DNA from: Stenotrophomonas sp. NA06056
Lineage (GTDB): Bacteria; Pseudomonadota; Gammaproteobacteria; Xanthomonadales; Xanthomonadaceae
DNA: 64,000 nt
Direction of reading: 5' to 3'
Assembly: GCF_013364355.1 (NCBI RefSeq)
Contig: NZ_CP054931.1
Span: 2,108,001-2,172,000, forward strand
Part shown: positions 23,724-35,961 of the stretch, piece after piece
Layout: each line of letters begins with the position of its first letter
Position numbering within the stretch: the first letter of the stretch is position 1
Program-made: the position numbers and the translations under genes
The notes under the pieces: generated by a model
The model's input: the letters and a program-made list of their open reading frames with translations, nothing else
What the model was told of the DNA's origin: nothing
The model's database searches: none

Positions 23724-26087
23724 TTACTTCGGCGGCGGCGGTGCCAGCACCGTACGGTCGCCGTTGTGTTCGGGCGAACTGACCACGCCGGCCGCTTCCA
23801 TGGCCTCGATCAGTCGCGCCGCCCGGTTGTAGCCGATCTTCAGGCGACGCTGCACGCCGGAAATCGAGGCGCGACGGGTCTCGGTGACCACGCGCAGCGC
23901 TTCGTCGTACAGCGGGTCGGACTCGTCGCCGCCGCCAGAGCTGGTCTCCGGCAGGCCGGTCGCACCGACCACAACGCCATCGCCCATCGTCTGCACCTCG
24001 TCCAGCACGCCATCGACATAGTCGGCCGGACCCATCGCCTTGAGGTGCTCGACCACGCGGTGCACTTCCTCGTCGGACACGAAGGCGCCGTGCACACGCT
24101 CGGGCATCGCCGTGCCGGGCGGAAGGTACAGCATGTCGCCGTGACCAAGCAGCGTCTCCGCGCCGGACTGGTCGAGGATGGTGCGCGAATCGATCTTCGA
24201 GCTGACCTGGAAGGCGATGCGGGTGGGAATGTTGGCCTTGATCAGGCCGGTGATGACGTCCACCGACGGGCGCTGGGTGGCCAGGATCAGGTGGATGCCG
24301 GCCGCACGCGCCTTCTGCGCCAGACGCGCGATCAGCTCTTCGACCTTCTTGCCGACGATCATCATCATGTCGGCGAATTCGTCGATGAAGATGACGATGA
24401 ACGGCAGCGTCTCCAGCGGCCGCGGCGCCTCGCCCAGCTCCGGGTTCGGCTTGAACAGCGGGTCCATCATCGGCTGGCCAGCGTCCTGCGCGTCCTTCAC
24501 CTTCTTGTTGAAGCCGGCCAGGTTGCGCACGCCCACCGCGCTCATCAGCTTGTAGCGGCGCTCCATCTCGGCCACGCACCAACGCAGGCCATTGGCGGCC
24601 TCCTTCATGTCGGTGACCACCGGCGCCAGCAGATGCGGGATGCCCTGGTAGACGCTCAGTTCGAGCATCTTCGGGTCGATCATCAGCATCCGCAGGTCTT
24701 TCGGAGAGGCCTTGAACAGCAGGCTCAGCACCATCGCATTGACCGCCACCGACTTGCCCGAACCGGTGGTACCGGCCACCAGCAGGTGCGGCATGCGCGC
24801 CAGGTCGGCCACGGTCGAGCGGCCGGCGATGTCCTTGCCCAGCGCAAGCGTCAGCACGCTGGCAGATTTGTCGTATTCCTTCGAGCGCAGCAGCTCGGAC
24901 AGGTAGATCATCTCGCGGGTGACGTTGGGGATTTCCAGGCCGATCACCGACTTGCCCGGAATCACATCGACCACACGCACCGATTTGACCGACAGGCCGC
25001 GGGCGATGTCCTTGTCCAGCGAACTGATCTGGCTGACCTTGATGCCCGGCGCCGGCTCGATCTCGAAGCGGGTGATGACCGGGCCAGGGTTGGCGCCGAC
25101 CACTTGCGCATCGATGCGGAAGTCCTTGAGCTTGAACTCGATCTGCCGCGACAGCGCGTCCAGGGTGTCCTTGTCGTAGCCCACCGGCTGCGGCTTGGGG
25201 TCGTCCAGCAGGGCCAGCGGCGGCAGGTCCGAGCCGTCGCCGTTGACACCACGGAACATCGGGATCTGGTTGTCGCGCTTGGCCCGGTCACTCTTTTCGA
25301 TCACCGGTTCGGGGCGCGGCTCGATTTTCACCGGTTCGCGCTTGGCGCGCACTTCGGCATCGGCCTTGCGCACTTCCTGGCGCTCCTCGCGCATCACCCG
25401 GGTCTGCTGCCACTCGGTGACTTCTTCCTTCTTGCGCTCCAGCAATGGCGCCAGCGACATCACGCCGCGACCGATCTTTTCCATCACAGTGAACCAGGAC
25501 AGCCCGGTGGCCAGGGTGATCGACGCCAGCAGCAGCACCAGCACGAACAGGTTCGCGCCCAGCGCGCCGAAGCCTACCGTGAGCGAATTGCCGACCAGCT
25601 TGCCGAGGATGCCGCCGGCACTGGAGACGTCGCCACTGAACAGGCGCACGTGCAGGAAGCCGGTGCCGGCGATCAGGAAGCCGACCAGGCCGACCAGGCG
25701 CAGCGCGGGGTCCAGATCGTTCTCGCCCTTGCTCTCGCGCTTCAGGCCGAACATCGCGATCCAGGCCAAAGCACCCAGCACCACCGGCAGCAGGAAGGCG
25801 ATGTAGCCGAACAGCTGCAGTAGTACATCGGCGATCCACGCGCCCGCGCGGCCGCCCATGTTGTGTACCGGCGCAACCACGCTGCCGGTGTGTGACCAGC
25901 CCGGGTCAGTGGCTGAATAGGTGAAAAGGCTGGCTGCCAGGTACAGCAGCGCCGGCGCGATGGCGATCAGACCCAGGTCGCGCCACAGGCGCTGACGGCG
26001 TGGATTGTCGGTCGGGGCCGCTGCCGCCGAGCGACGCGATGCCTTTTTGTCGTCGGACTTGGAGCGTTCGGGGACCTGCTTCGCCAC
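23724..26087 (-). CDS. ftsK: DNA translocase FtsK
   Basis: 787-residue septal DNA pump that clears chromosomes from the division plane and activates XerCD at dif. N-terminus: four to five hydrophobic helices (about residues 35-185). Linker: short and charged ([20 protein letters not shown]). Motor: Walker [13 protein letters not shown] near residue 440 and Walker [15 protein letters not shown]. The C-terminal gamma winged-helix that reads KOPS is present ([20 protein letters not shown]). The start is a GTG (MAKQVPER); the usual Shine-Dalgarno spacing is missing, since AAG directly abuts it. Linker and total length are much shorter than in E. coli but typical of Xanthomonadaceae. Confidence 0.96.
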   Translation of the reverse strand: MAKQVPERSKSDDKKASRRSAAAAPTDNPRRQRLWRDLGLIAIAPALLYLAASLFTYSATDPGWSHTGSVVAPVHNMGGRAGAWIADVLLQLFGYIAFLLPVVLGALAWIAMFGLKRESKGENDLDPALRLVGLVGFLIAGTGFLHVRLFSGDVSSAGGILGKLVGNSLTVGFGALGANLFVLVLLLASITLATGLSWFTVMEKIGRGVMSLAPLLERKKEEVTEWQQTRVMREERQEVRKADAEVRAKREPVKIEPRPEPVIEKSDRAKRDNQIPMFRGVNGDGSDLPPLALLDDPKPQPVGYDKDTLDALSRQIEFKLKDFRIDAQVVGANPGPVITRFEIEPAPGIKVSQISSLDKDIARGLSVKSVRVVDVIPGKSVIGLEIPNVTREMIYLSELLRSKEYDKSASVLTLALGKDIAGRSTVADLARMPHLLVAGTTGSGKSVAVNAMVLSLLFKASPKDLRMLMIDPKMLELSVYQGIPHLLAPVVTDMKEAANGLRWCVAEMERRYKLMSAVGVRNLAGFNKKVKDAQDAGQPMMDPLFKPNPELGEAPRPLETLPFIVIFIDEFADMMMIVGKKVEELIARLAQKARAAGIHLILATQRPSVDVITGLIKANIPTRIAFQVSSKIDSRTILDQSGAETLLGHGDMLYLPPGTAMPERVHGAFVSDEEVHRVVEHLKAMGPADYVDGVLDEVQTMGDGVVVGATGLPETSSGGGDESDPLYDEALRVVTETRRASISGVQRRLKIGYNRAARLIEAMEAAGVVSSPEHNGDRTVLAPPPPK

Positions 26088-26256
26088 CTTAGACCATACC
26101 TTTGGAATGCGCTGTTAGTGTTTGATAATAAACGAGACGGCGTCAGTTTTCAGTTATCCGTTGCCGCCCAGGCAGGGACAGGGCCCAAAGCCGCCCATGG
26201 ATGGCGCTGTTCTGTTCATCGGCTTGAATCGCCCTGCCCCAGCCGCCACTCTATGA

Positions 26257-27291
<1,035 letters not shown>

Positions 27292-27318
27292 GGCCTGCGT
27301 TGAACCATGCTTGACTGT

Positions 27319-27347
27319 GAAGGCCGACGCGAAGGCGCCGGCCTTTT
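27319..27347 (+). terminator. Terminator of trxB
   Basis: AAGGCCG (27320-27326) pairs with CGGCCTT (27339-27345), with T-rich CCTTTTCTTTT on the 3' side, starting about 28 bases after the stop codon. Confidence 0.75.
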
Positions 27348-27354
27348 CTTTTCA

Positions 27355-27379
27355 GTAGTGCCAGGCCATGCCTGGCCAT
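27355..27379. repeat. SMAG palindrome
   Basis: GTAG followed by TGCCAGGCCATGCCTGGCC, immediately after the trxB terminator. Single copy. Confidence 0.85.
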
Positions 27380-27436
27380 CAAGGTCACGCCCTCCGGTAC
27401 CACCTCGCGTTGCTCCACCTGCCCTATCCTTCCCCC

Positions 27437-28561
27437 ATGCCCTCCGCCCGCTTCCTCGACTCCCTGCAGTCCATTTCCGCCACCGACTGGGATGCCCTGC
27501 ACGACGGCCGCAACCCGTTCGTCAGCCATGCCTTCCTGTACGGCCTGGAAACCCATGGCTGCCTGCGCGAGGACTGGGGCTGGCAACCTCAGCACTTCAC
27601 TCTGTGGGAAGGCGACACCCTGGTCGGCGCCATTCCCGGCTACCTGAAGACCAACTCGCACGGCGAGTTCGTGTTCGACCACGCCTGGGCCAATGCCTAT
27701 GCGCGCCACGGGCGCGACTACTACCCGAAGTGGCTCGGCGCGGTGCCGTACTCGCCGGTGACCGGCCCGCGTCTGCTGGCCCGCGATGAATCGCGGCGCC
27801 CTGCCTTGCTGGCTGAGCTGCACGACCAGTTGCCCGCACTCGATGTGTCGTCAGCACACATCAATTTCCACACGGCGGCTGACGAAACCGCCTTCGGCGA
27901 TGACTGGCTGCTGCGTGAGGACATCCAGTTCCAATGGCAGAACCCGGGCGACTGGAGCACGTTCGAGCAGTTCCTTGGCGCGATGAACCACAAGCACCGC
28001 AAGAACATCCGCCAGGAGCGGGCCAAGGTCACCCGCCAAGGCATCACTTTCCGGGTGGTGCACGGTGACGAAGCCAGTCGCGTCGATCTGCAGGCGATGT
28101 ACCGCTTCTACCTGCAGACCTTCCTGGAATACGGCAATGCGCCAGCGCTGACCGAGGCGTTCCTGCGCCACCTGGCGATTTCGCTTGGCCGCGGGCTGGT
28201 GCTGTTTCTGGCCGAACAGGATGGCGAGCCTATCGCTGGCGCGTTGTGTCTGCGCGGTGGCGACACGCTGTACGGCCGCTACTGGGGCGGCGCCACCCTG
28301 CCCGGCCTGCACTTCGAGGCCTGCTACTACCAGGGCATCGAGTACTGTCTGCGCGAGGGCCTGGCGCGCTTCGAACCCGGCGCACAAGGTGAGCACAAGC
28401 TGGCACGCGGTTTTTTGCCGACGCTCGTGCGAAGCAGGCACTGGATGACTGACAAGGACTTCGCAGAAGCGCTGCAGGACTGGTGCCGGCAGGAGCGGCG
28501 GGATGTGCGGCGCTACCAGCAGGAGCTGCAGGGGCATGGGCCGTTCCGCGCGGAACCGTAG
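27437..28561 (+). CDS. DUF482/FemAB-like GNAT acyltransferase
   Basis: 374 residues. It matches the DUF482 'peptidoglycan biosynthesis'/FemAB-like N-acyltransferase group: FVSHAFLYGLETHGC and LVGAIPGYLKTNSHGEFVFD near the N-terminus, MNHKHRKNIRQERAKV in the middle, and LFLAEQDGEPIAGALCLRGG, YWGGATLPGLHFEACYYQGI and LARFEPGAQGEHKLARGF towards the C-terminus. These are the family's most conserved segments. The true substrate is unknown. The ATG at 27437 is chosen since the family starts near this point; upstream residues are SMAG-derived. Monocistronic, between trxB and a convergent gene. Confidence 0.85.
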   Translation: MPSARFLDSLQSISATDWDALHDGRNPFVSHAFLYGLETHGCLREDWGWQPQHFTLWEGDTLVGAIPGYLKTNSHGEFVFDHAWANAYARHGRDYYPKWLGAVPYSPVTGPRLLARDESRRPALLAELHDQLPALDVSSAHINFHTAADETAFGDDWLLREDIQFQWQNPGDWSTFEQFLGAMNHKHRKNIRQERAKVTRQGITFRVVHGDEASRVDLQAMYRFYLQTFLEYGNAPALTEAFLRHLAISLGRGLVLFLAEQDGEPIAGALCLRGGDTLYGRYWGGATLPGLHFEACYYQGIEYCLREGLARFEPGAQGEHKLARGFLPTLVRSRHWMTDKDFAEALQDWCRQERRDVRRYQQELQGHGPFRAEP

Positions 28562-28573
28562 CGTCGGAGAAGC

Positions 28574-28598
28574 GTGCCAACCAAGGTTGGCACCTACC
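28574..28598. repeat. SMAG palindrome, inverted
   Basis: Reads GTAGGTGCCAACCTTGGTTGGCAC on the minus strand. It lies in the 59-base gap between two convergent genes, 13 bases after the acyltransferase stop codon. Confidence 0.85.
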
Positions 28599-28620
28599 AG
28601 AGCAAGTCAGGGCACTGCGC

Positions 28621-29889
28621 TCAGGTGCACTGCCAGAAATGCCCGCTCACCCGGCACTTCGCGCACCAGAAGCTGTACAGCATGCCGCCACTCCCCCACA
28701 GCAGAATGCTTTCATTGGTGGTCGGCAACGTCGAGTCGAGCTGCATCACGAAAGGCATCTGCTCGCCGCAGTCGATGCACGCCGGGTAGTGCGCGCCCTG
28801 CACCCAGCTGGGTGCGCCGCCCACCCGTGACAGGTTCTGCCGATGATTGGACTGACCCCAGTCCTGCTGGTGCCAGCGATGGCTGTCCATCGCGGCAAGA
28901 CCGACGTCGGCCTGCATCAGGTCACCACTGTCAGTGGGATTGATTGGCACCTCACGGTGCTGGCTGGGGTGGCAGCTCGGCAGACCTTCCGCATCGTGGC
29001 GATAGAAACGCACGGGCGGATCTTCCCAGCCGCAGCAGTCCAGGCACAGACCCAGGGTGATCGAGCCGGCCGCGCCTTCCTCAAGCGCCGCAGCGTCGGT
29101 CTGCAGCAAACGCTGCAGCGGTGCCTGACAGCTGCCACACACGGCATCGAGCATGCCGCCCATATGCCCGGCATGATGCACCTGACCATCGTTCCAGGTG
29201 GGATGCAGCCGCCAGATCCGCTTGCGCCAGCTCGGCTCTTCGGCCACCTGCGCGCGGTGCTGCCTGCTTCCGAAGCGCAGGTGCAGCGGTTGCTGGCCAT
29301 GCAGGCGGTGCAGCCGAGGGCCATCAGCCAGGCCTGCCCAGTGCGCCCACACCTCCGCGTCGAGATCGCTCCAGTCAGCGAGGTAGCCACGGGCGGCGGC
29401 ATGGGTTTCCGGCTGGGTGGCCAACAGCAGCGCCTTGGCGCGTTCCAGTTCGCGATCGTCATCGGCCTCGGTCAACCGATGCGCCCACTGCGCCGCGAGC
29501 GGCGGCGGCAATGCCTGCCAGACCTGCGCGGCCAGCTGGACGTCGCCGTCAATGGCGACCTCCAGCAGCGCCTCCCAATCGTCCTGCAGCGTGTGCGGCG
29601 CCTGGTAGCTGGCGAACTCCAGCACGCTGGTCAGAAGCTCACCGCGCTCGCCGTCACGATAGCGCCGCCAGGCATCGCTGCAGACCGGCACGACGGCCTC
29701 ATCCGGCAGCAGATCCAGCGCCGTATCGAGGAAGGCAGAGCTGGGCGAGCGGCGCTCCAGCGCCTGCAGCAGCAACGCGCCAAGCTGGGGGCGGTCTTCG
29801 CTGGCCAGGGTCAACAGCATGGCCTGGCTGTCATTGCGTGTGCGCGGCGCATCGTGCACATCGAGGATGGCGGTGATGGGGTCGCTCAT
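28621..29889 (-). CDS. Cys-rich protein with DUF1963/YwqG-like C-terminus
   Basis: 422 residues, cytoplasmic by appearance. The N-terminal 180 residues are helical and Leu/Ala/Glu-rich (LLLQALERRSPSSAFLDTAL), like HEAT-type repeats. The C-terminal half has two Cys clusters: GSCQAPLQRLLQ with LGLCLDCCGWED, and a later YPACIDCGEQMPFVMQLDS followed by YSFWCAKC. The 'C-x2-C-G-x-MPF-x-MQLDS' segment resembles DUF1963 (YwqG-like) proteins and probably binds zinc with the final Cys pair. Function unknown. The ATG at 29889 is chosen; the gene is divergent from aat, with 71 bases between them. Confidence 0.65.
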   Translation of the reverse strand: MSDPITAILDVHDAPRTRNDSQAMLLTLASEDRPQLGALLLQALERRSPSSAFLDTALDLLPDEAVVPVCSDAWRRYRDGERGELLTSVLEFASYQAPHTLQDDWEALLEVAIDGDVQLAAQVWQALPPPLAAQWAHRLTEADDDRELERAKALLLATQPETHAAARGYLADWSDLDAEVWAHWAGLADGPRLHRLHGQQPLHLRFGSRQHRAQVAEEPSWRKRIWRLHPTWNDGQVHHAGHMGGMLDAVCGSCQAPLQRLLQTDAAALEEGAAGSITLGLCLDCCGWEDPPVRFYRHDAEGLPSCHPSQHREVPINPTDSGDLMQADVGLAAMDSHRWHQQDWGQSNHRQNLSRVGGAPSWVQGAHYPACIDCGEQMPFVMQLDSTLPTTNESILLWGSGGMLYSFWCAKCRVSGHFWQCT

Positions 29890-29960
29890 GCGGGGCTCCT
29901 TGCCGGTAGTGCGTGATGGTGCCAGACATCGCGTATCGCTACGACGAATACAATGCCGGC

Positions 29961-30701
29961 ATGACCCGCCAGCTGCCCTGGCGCCTGGCCGATGCGCCGG
30001 ACGCCCCCTTCCCTCCGGCCGAGACCGCACTGCGCCAGCCCGATGGCCTGCTGGCGGTGGGCGGCGACCTGCATCCGCTGCGCCTGCTCAATGCCTATGC
30101 CGGCGGCATCTTTCCGTGGTTCAGCGAGGGCGAGCCGATCCTGTGGTGGTCGCCGGACCCACGCATGGTGTTCCGCACCGATGGCGTGCACCTGAGCAGC
30201 AGGTTCCGCCGGCAACTGCGCGGCAGCAATTGGCACGTGACCGCCGATACCGCCTTCAGCCAGGTGATGCTTGCCTGCGCCAGCGCGCCCCGCCCCGGCC
30301 AGGACGGCACCTGGATCAGCCCGGCGATGGTGGATGCCTACAGTCAGCTGCACGACCTGGGTTTCGCGCATTCCTTCGAAGTGTGGGACCGGCAGACGCT
30401 GGTCGGCGGCATCTATGGCGTGGCCATCGGCGCGATGTTCTTCGGCGAAAGCATGTTCAGCGGTGCCAGCGGCGGCTCCAAGGTGGCGCTGGCTGCACTT
30501 GCATCAACACTGCGCGGCTGGGGCTGGACGCTGATTGATGCGCAGGTGGAGAATCCGCACCTGCTGCGCATGGGCGCCGAGCACCTGCCGCGTGCCGCAT
30601 TTCTGGCGCAGGTCCGCAGTGCGGTGCAGGCGCCGGGCCAGGAAGGCGCCTGGACCCGGCTGATCGGGCGAGTGTCGGCAGCGGATTTTGCCGGGGAATA
30701 A
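29961..30701 (+). CDS. aat: Leucyl/phenylalanyl-tRNA-protein transferase Aat
   Basis: 246-residue enzyme that adds Leu or Phe from aminoacyl-tRNA to proteins with N-terminal Arg or Lys, creating N-degrons for ClpS-ClpAP. Landmarks: PDGLLAVGGDL, AYAGGIFPWFSEGEPILWWS, PDPRMVF, GGIYGVAIGAMFFGESMFS and DAQVENPHL. The start is ATG 29961 (MTRQLPW). Its neighbours clpA and clpS, both in this window, are the downstream components of the same N-end-rule pathway. It precedes infA, as in E. coli. Confidence 0.96.
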   Translation: MTRQLPWRLADAPDAPFPPAETALRQPDGLLAVGGDLHPLRLLNAYAGGIFPWFSEGEPILWWSPDPRMVFRTDGVHLSSRFRRQLRGSNWHVTADTAFSQVMLACASAPRPGQDGTWISPAMVDAYSQLHDLGFAHSFEVWDRQTLVGGIYGVAIGAMFFGESMFSGASGGSKVALAALASTLRGWGWTLIDAQVENPHLLRMGAEHLPRAAFLAQVRSAVQAPGQEGAWTRLIGRVSAADFAGE

Positions 30702-30709
30702 CACAATCT

Positions 30710-30738
30710 TTGCAAGCTGGGCGTTTGACGCGTAAAAT
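30710..30738 (+). promoter_or_regulatory. Sigma-70 promoter of infA
   Basis: TTGCAA (30710-30715), 17-base spacer, TAAAAT (30733-30738). It begins 9 bases after the aat stop and predicts a start about 45 bases before infA. Confidence 0.75.
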
Positions 30739-30787
30739 GCTGCGCCTTAGGCCCAACGTGGCCGTTTTCTGAACCGCACAGGACTAC

Positions 30788-31006
30788 ATGTCGAAAGACG
30801 ATTCCATCGAGTTCGAGGGCACCGTCAGCGAGACGCTGCCGAACACCACTTTCCGCGTTCGTCTGGAAAATGGGCACGAAATCATCGCCCACATATCCGG
30901 CCGCATGCGCAAGAACTACATCCGCATCCTCACCGGTGACCGGGTCAAGGTTGAAATGACCCCGTACGACCTGACCAAGGGTCGTATCACCTACCGAATG
31001 AAGTAA
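30788..31006 (+). CDS. infA: Translation initiation factor IF-1
   Basis: 72-residue S1-like OB-fold protein that occupies the ribosomal A site during initiation. [20 protein letters not shown] and the end [15 protein letters not shown] are characteristic and full length. It has its own promoter and a strong terminator, so it is monocistronic. The ribosome binding site is weak (ACAGGACTAC), which is notable for a highly expressed gene. Confidence 0.98.
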   Translation: MSKDDSIEFEGTVSETLPNTTFRVRLENGHEIIAHISGRMRKNYIRILTGDRVKVEMTPYDLTKGRITYRMK

Positions 31007-31033
31007 GCGGCTGGCGTATTGCGCCACCCCGAC

Positions 31034-31060
31034 AAGGCCAGCCCTGGATGCTGGCCTTTT
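31034..31060 (+). terminator. Terminator of infA
   Basis: AAGGCCAGC and GCTGGCCTT pair around CCTGGAT, followed by TTGTC; the T-run within and after the stem is typical. Confidence 0.9.
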
Positions 31061-31209
31061 GTCATGCCTGAAATCCGGCCCTGCCGGACGGCACCCTGAC
31101 CGAATGCACCGTGACATCGGTCAGCCATGCTTGCGGCAGATTCGCATTCGCAGCGGCGGCGGCATCGTGACATCCGATCCAGTCCGGATCGCCATCCCCT
31201 GCCCCCGCC

Positions 31210-31605
31210 ATGAACATGCCTACCCTGCCCACCGGCTTTGCTGCGCTCGCACTCATCGCCGCCACCCTGATCGCACCTGCCGCCCAGGCCGCCGACACAC
31301 CGTCGGCGAGCGCCGGTGACAGCTGCATTGCCTTGAGCGAGGATCAGCAGATCGTCCGCGCCGGCGCTGATCGTGATGTACTGCTGCGCAGTGGCGACCA
31401 GCACTACCGCGTCGTGTTCACCGCCTCCTGCAACAGCGCCGTGACCTCGCGCCGGCTGGCGTTTGAAACCCAGGGCCAAAGCAACCAGCTGTGCGGCGGC
31501 TCGCGCAGCCAGCTGAAAACCGACCGCGCCAGCTGCACGGTCGAGCGGATAGAACCCCTGGAAGCCACCGCCTTCAAGCGCATGGCCCGCCAACGCAGTC
31601 GTTGA
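31210..31605 (+). CDS. Small exported hypothetical protein with paired cysteines
   Basis: 131 residues. Signal peptide (FAALALIAATLIAPAAQA). The mature part holds four Cys (DSCIAL, ASCNSA, QLCGGS, ASCTVE), enough for two disulphides, and ends in a basic tail (RMARQRSR). I do not recognise a family. It is a short periplasmic or secreted protein without operon partners, followed by a hairpin shared with the convergent clpA. Upstream 150 bases show no clear promoter. Confidence 0.65.
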   Translation: MNMPTLPTGFAALALIAATLIAPAAQAADTPSASAGDSCIALSEDQQIVRAGADRDVLLRSGDQHYRVVFTASCNSAVTSRRLAFETQGQSNQLCGGSRSQLKTDRASCTVERIEPLEATAFKRMARQRSR

Positions 31606-31621
31606 AGGGCCTGACACGACA

Positions 31622-31641
31622 AGGGCGGCCGTAGCCGCCCT
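31622..31641. terminator. Hairpin between two convergent genes
   Basis: AGGGCGGC and GCCGCCCT pair around CGTA. It lies 16 bases after the small exported protein gene and 37 bases before the end of clpA. The T-run is weak (TGTCGTT). Confidence 0.6.
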
Positions 31642-31678
31642 GTCGTTGCTTTCGCCGCCGGGCAATACCCGGCCCCCC

Positions 31679-33961
<2,283 letters not shown>

Positions 33962-34099
33962 GGATTACTCCGGCGGCAGTTGGGGACAATATGCGGCCTG
34001 ACTACGCGATTTCCATCACCCTAGCGGATTGCGACGTTCAGATGGCGTTAGCAGTGCGAACCGCTTGATCATCGTTCACTCCAGGACAGCACACTCACC

Positions 34100-34915
34100 A
34101 TGAGCGAACCCTACCTGAGCCGCTGGCGATTGCGACGTGATGGTCCTGCGATCCGTACCCCCCATGCCCGGCTCTGGCCGGTGCTGACCGCCTCTGGCGA
34201 GGCAGCCATGTTGAAGGTGAGCACGGAGACAGAGGAACAGAACGGCCATCGCCTGCTGCGCTGGTGGGACGGTGACGGTGCCGCACGCCTGCTGGCCCAC
34301 GACGGACCGGCGATCCTGATCGAACGCGCGCACGGCGATTCGCTGCGGCAACGCTCGATCGCGGACGAGGACGACACCTGCACCACAATCCTGTGTCAGG
34401 TCCTTCAGCAGCTGCACCGGCCACGGAGCGCGCCGCCAGAAGATCTGGTCTGCCTGCGTAGATGGTTCGCAGATCTGCTGCAACCAAGGGCAGCGCTGCC
34501 GCCATTGCTGGAACAGTGCAGATCGCTGGCGATGGCACTGCTGGACTCCGAGCAGGAGATACGGCCGCTGCATGGCGACCTGCACCACGACAACGTGCTG
34601 GATTTCGGCGCGCGGGGCTGGCTGGCGATCGATCCGAAGCGGTTGCTGGGTGACCGCGCGTTCGACTACACCACGCTGTTCAGCAACCCGGACCTGTGCG
34701 GGCCGGGCATCCACGTGGCGACGCGGCCCGAGCGCTTCCATGCCCGCGTGGAACAGGTCTGTCGGCTGGCCGATATCGAGCGCGCGCGGCTGCTGCGCTG
34801 GATCGCGGCCAGTGCAGGATTGTCGGCGGTGTGGTTCCGGGATGACGGCGACCCGGCCGACATCGATGAGGCGGTCGCCGTCATGGCCCTGCAGGCGCTG
34901 CTGGCGGAGGCCTGA
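34100..34915 (+). CDS. aph(6): Aminoglycoside 6-phosphotransferase, APH(6) family (streptomycin kinase)
   Basis: 271 residues. Catalytic loop HGDLHHDNVLDF with the Asp base near residue 160, and metal-binding AIDPKRLLGDRAFDY after it. The N-terminal lobe is short and includes AMLKV with the ATP-binding Lys. The order and spacing are those of StrB-type APH(6) enzymes, which phosphorylate streptomycin at the 6-OH. S. maltophilia is known to carry a chromosomal APH(6). It shows no IS, integron or att sites around it, has GC like its neighbours, and sits between clpS and clpA, so it looks intrinsic. The level of resistance it gives cannot be read from sequence. Confidence 0.85.
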   Translation: MSEPYLSRWRLRRDGPAIRTPHARLWPVLTASGEAAMLKVSTETEEQNGHRLLRWWDGDGAARLLAHDGPAILIERAHGDSLRQRSIADEDDTCTTILCQVLQQLHRPRSAPPEDLVCLRRWFADLLQPRAALPPLLEQCRSLAMALLDSEQEIRPLHGDLHHDNVLDFGARGWLAIDPKRLLGDRAFDYTTLFSNPDLCGPGIHVATRPERFHARVEQVCRLADIERARLLRWIAASAGLSAVWFRDDGDPADIDEAVAVMALQALLAEA

Positions 34916-34927
34916 TCCCCGTCTTCG

Positions 34928-35018
34928 GTAGGTGCCCACCTTGGTGGGTTGGTGGGCACGATGCACCAGGCACCGGTACGCCTTGACGAAAGGCAGCCGA
35001 GCATCGGCTCGGCTCTAC
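34928..35018. repeat. Two SMAG palindromes between kinase and clpS
   Basis: GTAGGTGCCCACCTTGGTGGG at 34928-34948 with an extra TTGGTGGGCAC extension to 34959, and an inverted element at 34991-35018 (AGAGCCGAGC/GCTCGGCT type). They lie between the two convergent stop codons. Confidence 0.8.
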
Positions 35019-35031
35019 AGATCGGGGGCGG

Positions 35032-35358
35032 TCAGGCCTTTTCCATCGTGCACAGCAGCGGATGCTGGTTCATCCGCGCGTATTCGTTGACCTGGGCCAC
35101 CTTGGTTTCAGCCACTTCGCGGGTGAACACGCCGCAGACGCCACGGCCACGGGTGTGGACATGCAGCATCACCTGGGTGGCCTTGTCCAGGTCCATGTTG
35201 AAGAACTGCTGCAGGACGTCCACGACGAAATCCATCGGGGAGTAGTCGTCATTGAGCAGCATGACCTGATAGAACGGCGGCGGCGCCACTTCCGGGCGCG
35301 CGGGCTCCACGGCAACGCCGTGCTCGTGGTGGGAATCGGGGGCGGACTCGCGAGGCAT
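35032..35358 (-). CDS. clpS: ClpS adaptor for N-end-rule substrates
   Basis: 108-residue adaptor that binds N-terminal Leu, Phe, Tyr or Trp and delivers substrates to ClpAP. Core: [20 protein letters not shown] with the N-degron pocket residues (NDD), then [22 protein letters not shown] flexible acidic N-terminal extension of about 25 residues is present. The ATG at 35358 is preceded by a perfect TATAAT only six bases upstream, so the transcript is probably leaderless. A longer frame from 35448 would run through that promoter and is rejected. Confidence 0.95.
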   Translation of the reverse strand: MPRESAPDSHHEHGVAVEPARPEVAPPPFYQVMLLNDDYSPMDFVVDVLQQFFNMDLDKATQVMLHVHTRGRGVCGVFTREVAETKVAQVNEYARMNQHPLLCTMEKA

Positions 35359-35364
35359 CTGCCT

Positions 35365-35370
35365 ATTATA
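35365..35370 (-). promoter_or_regulatory. TATAAT -10 element for a probably leaderless clpS mRNA
   Basis: A perfect TATAAT ends six bases before the clpS ATG, placing the start point within one or two bases of the start codon. The matching -35 is poor. Confidence 0.6.
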
Positions 35371-35471
35371 AGGGGTGCGACGGCCCTGCGTCGGCCCGCC
35401 GCAGAATGGACGGCACGGACGCCCGCCGTCACAATTGCACCTTCCCACACTCTTGGTTTCACAGGATCTTC

Positions 35472-35960
35472 ATGAAAAGGACCCTTCTCCCCGCCCTGCT
35501 GATCGCCCTGGCTGCCGCTGGCACCGCTGGCGCTGCGACCACCACTGACAGCGCGAAGGCCGACAAGGCCGTTGCCCGTCATCTGGAAAAGCTGGGCTAC
35601 ACCTACGAGGTGGACGAGGACGGCGACTACCAGATGGTGTTCGACGTCGAAGGCGATCGCACCCAGATGGTCTACGTGCGCTCGTCGGTGGAAGACTTCG
35701 GCACCCACAACATCCGTGAGATCTGGTCGCCGGGTTACACCTCGCAGACCAAGCAGTTCCCGGTGGCCGTGGCCAACCGCCTGCTGGAAGACTCGCAGGA
35801 CGCCAAGATGGGCGGCTGGGTGAAGCAGGAGTCGACCGCGATGTTCGTGGTGAAGATCGACGCCGACGCCACCTCCGACCAGCTCAGCGACGCCATCGAT
35901 GCGGCCATCCGCACTGCCGATGCGATGGAGCTGGAGCTGACCAAGAAGGACGATCTCTGA
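35472..35960 (+). CDS. Exported hypothetical protein (YbjN-like fold possible)
   Basis: 162 residues. Signal peptide (LLPALLIALAAAGTAGA). The mature part is acidic and begins AVARHLEKLGYTYEVDEDGD, then YQMVFDVEGDRTQMVYVRSS, a helix-then-beta pattern that resembles the YbjN/sensory-domain-like fold, and ends with a charged helix. No Cys. Function unknown. It is transcribed with the Nudix gene (one base apart) and perhaps with mnmA-hflD. The ATG at 35472 follows CAGGATCTTC. Confidence 0.7.
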   Translation: MKRTLLPALLIALAAAGTAGAATTTDSAKADKAVARHLEKLGYTYEVDEDGDYQMVFDVEGDRTQMVYVRSSVEDFGTHNIREIWSPGYTSQTKQFPVAVANRLLEDSQDAKMGGWVKQESTAMFVVKIDADATSDQLSDAIDAAIRTADAMELELTKKDDL

Positions 35961-35961
35961 G

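Noticed and set aside
21748..24582. 944-codon frame extending the DUF3857 gene upstream
   Set aside because: The first 298 codons lie in an alternate frame of ftsK and have shadow composition; the signal peptide at 23688 marks the true start.
23700..25823. 707-codon plus-strand open frame
   Set aside because: Antisense of ftsK, shadow composition only.
30702..30787. tRNA gene between aat and infA, as in some gammaproteobacteria
   Set aside because: No cloverleaf or CCA-ending acceptor pattern; the space holds only the infA promoter and leader.
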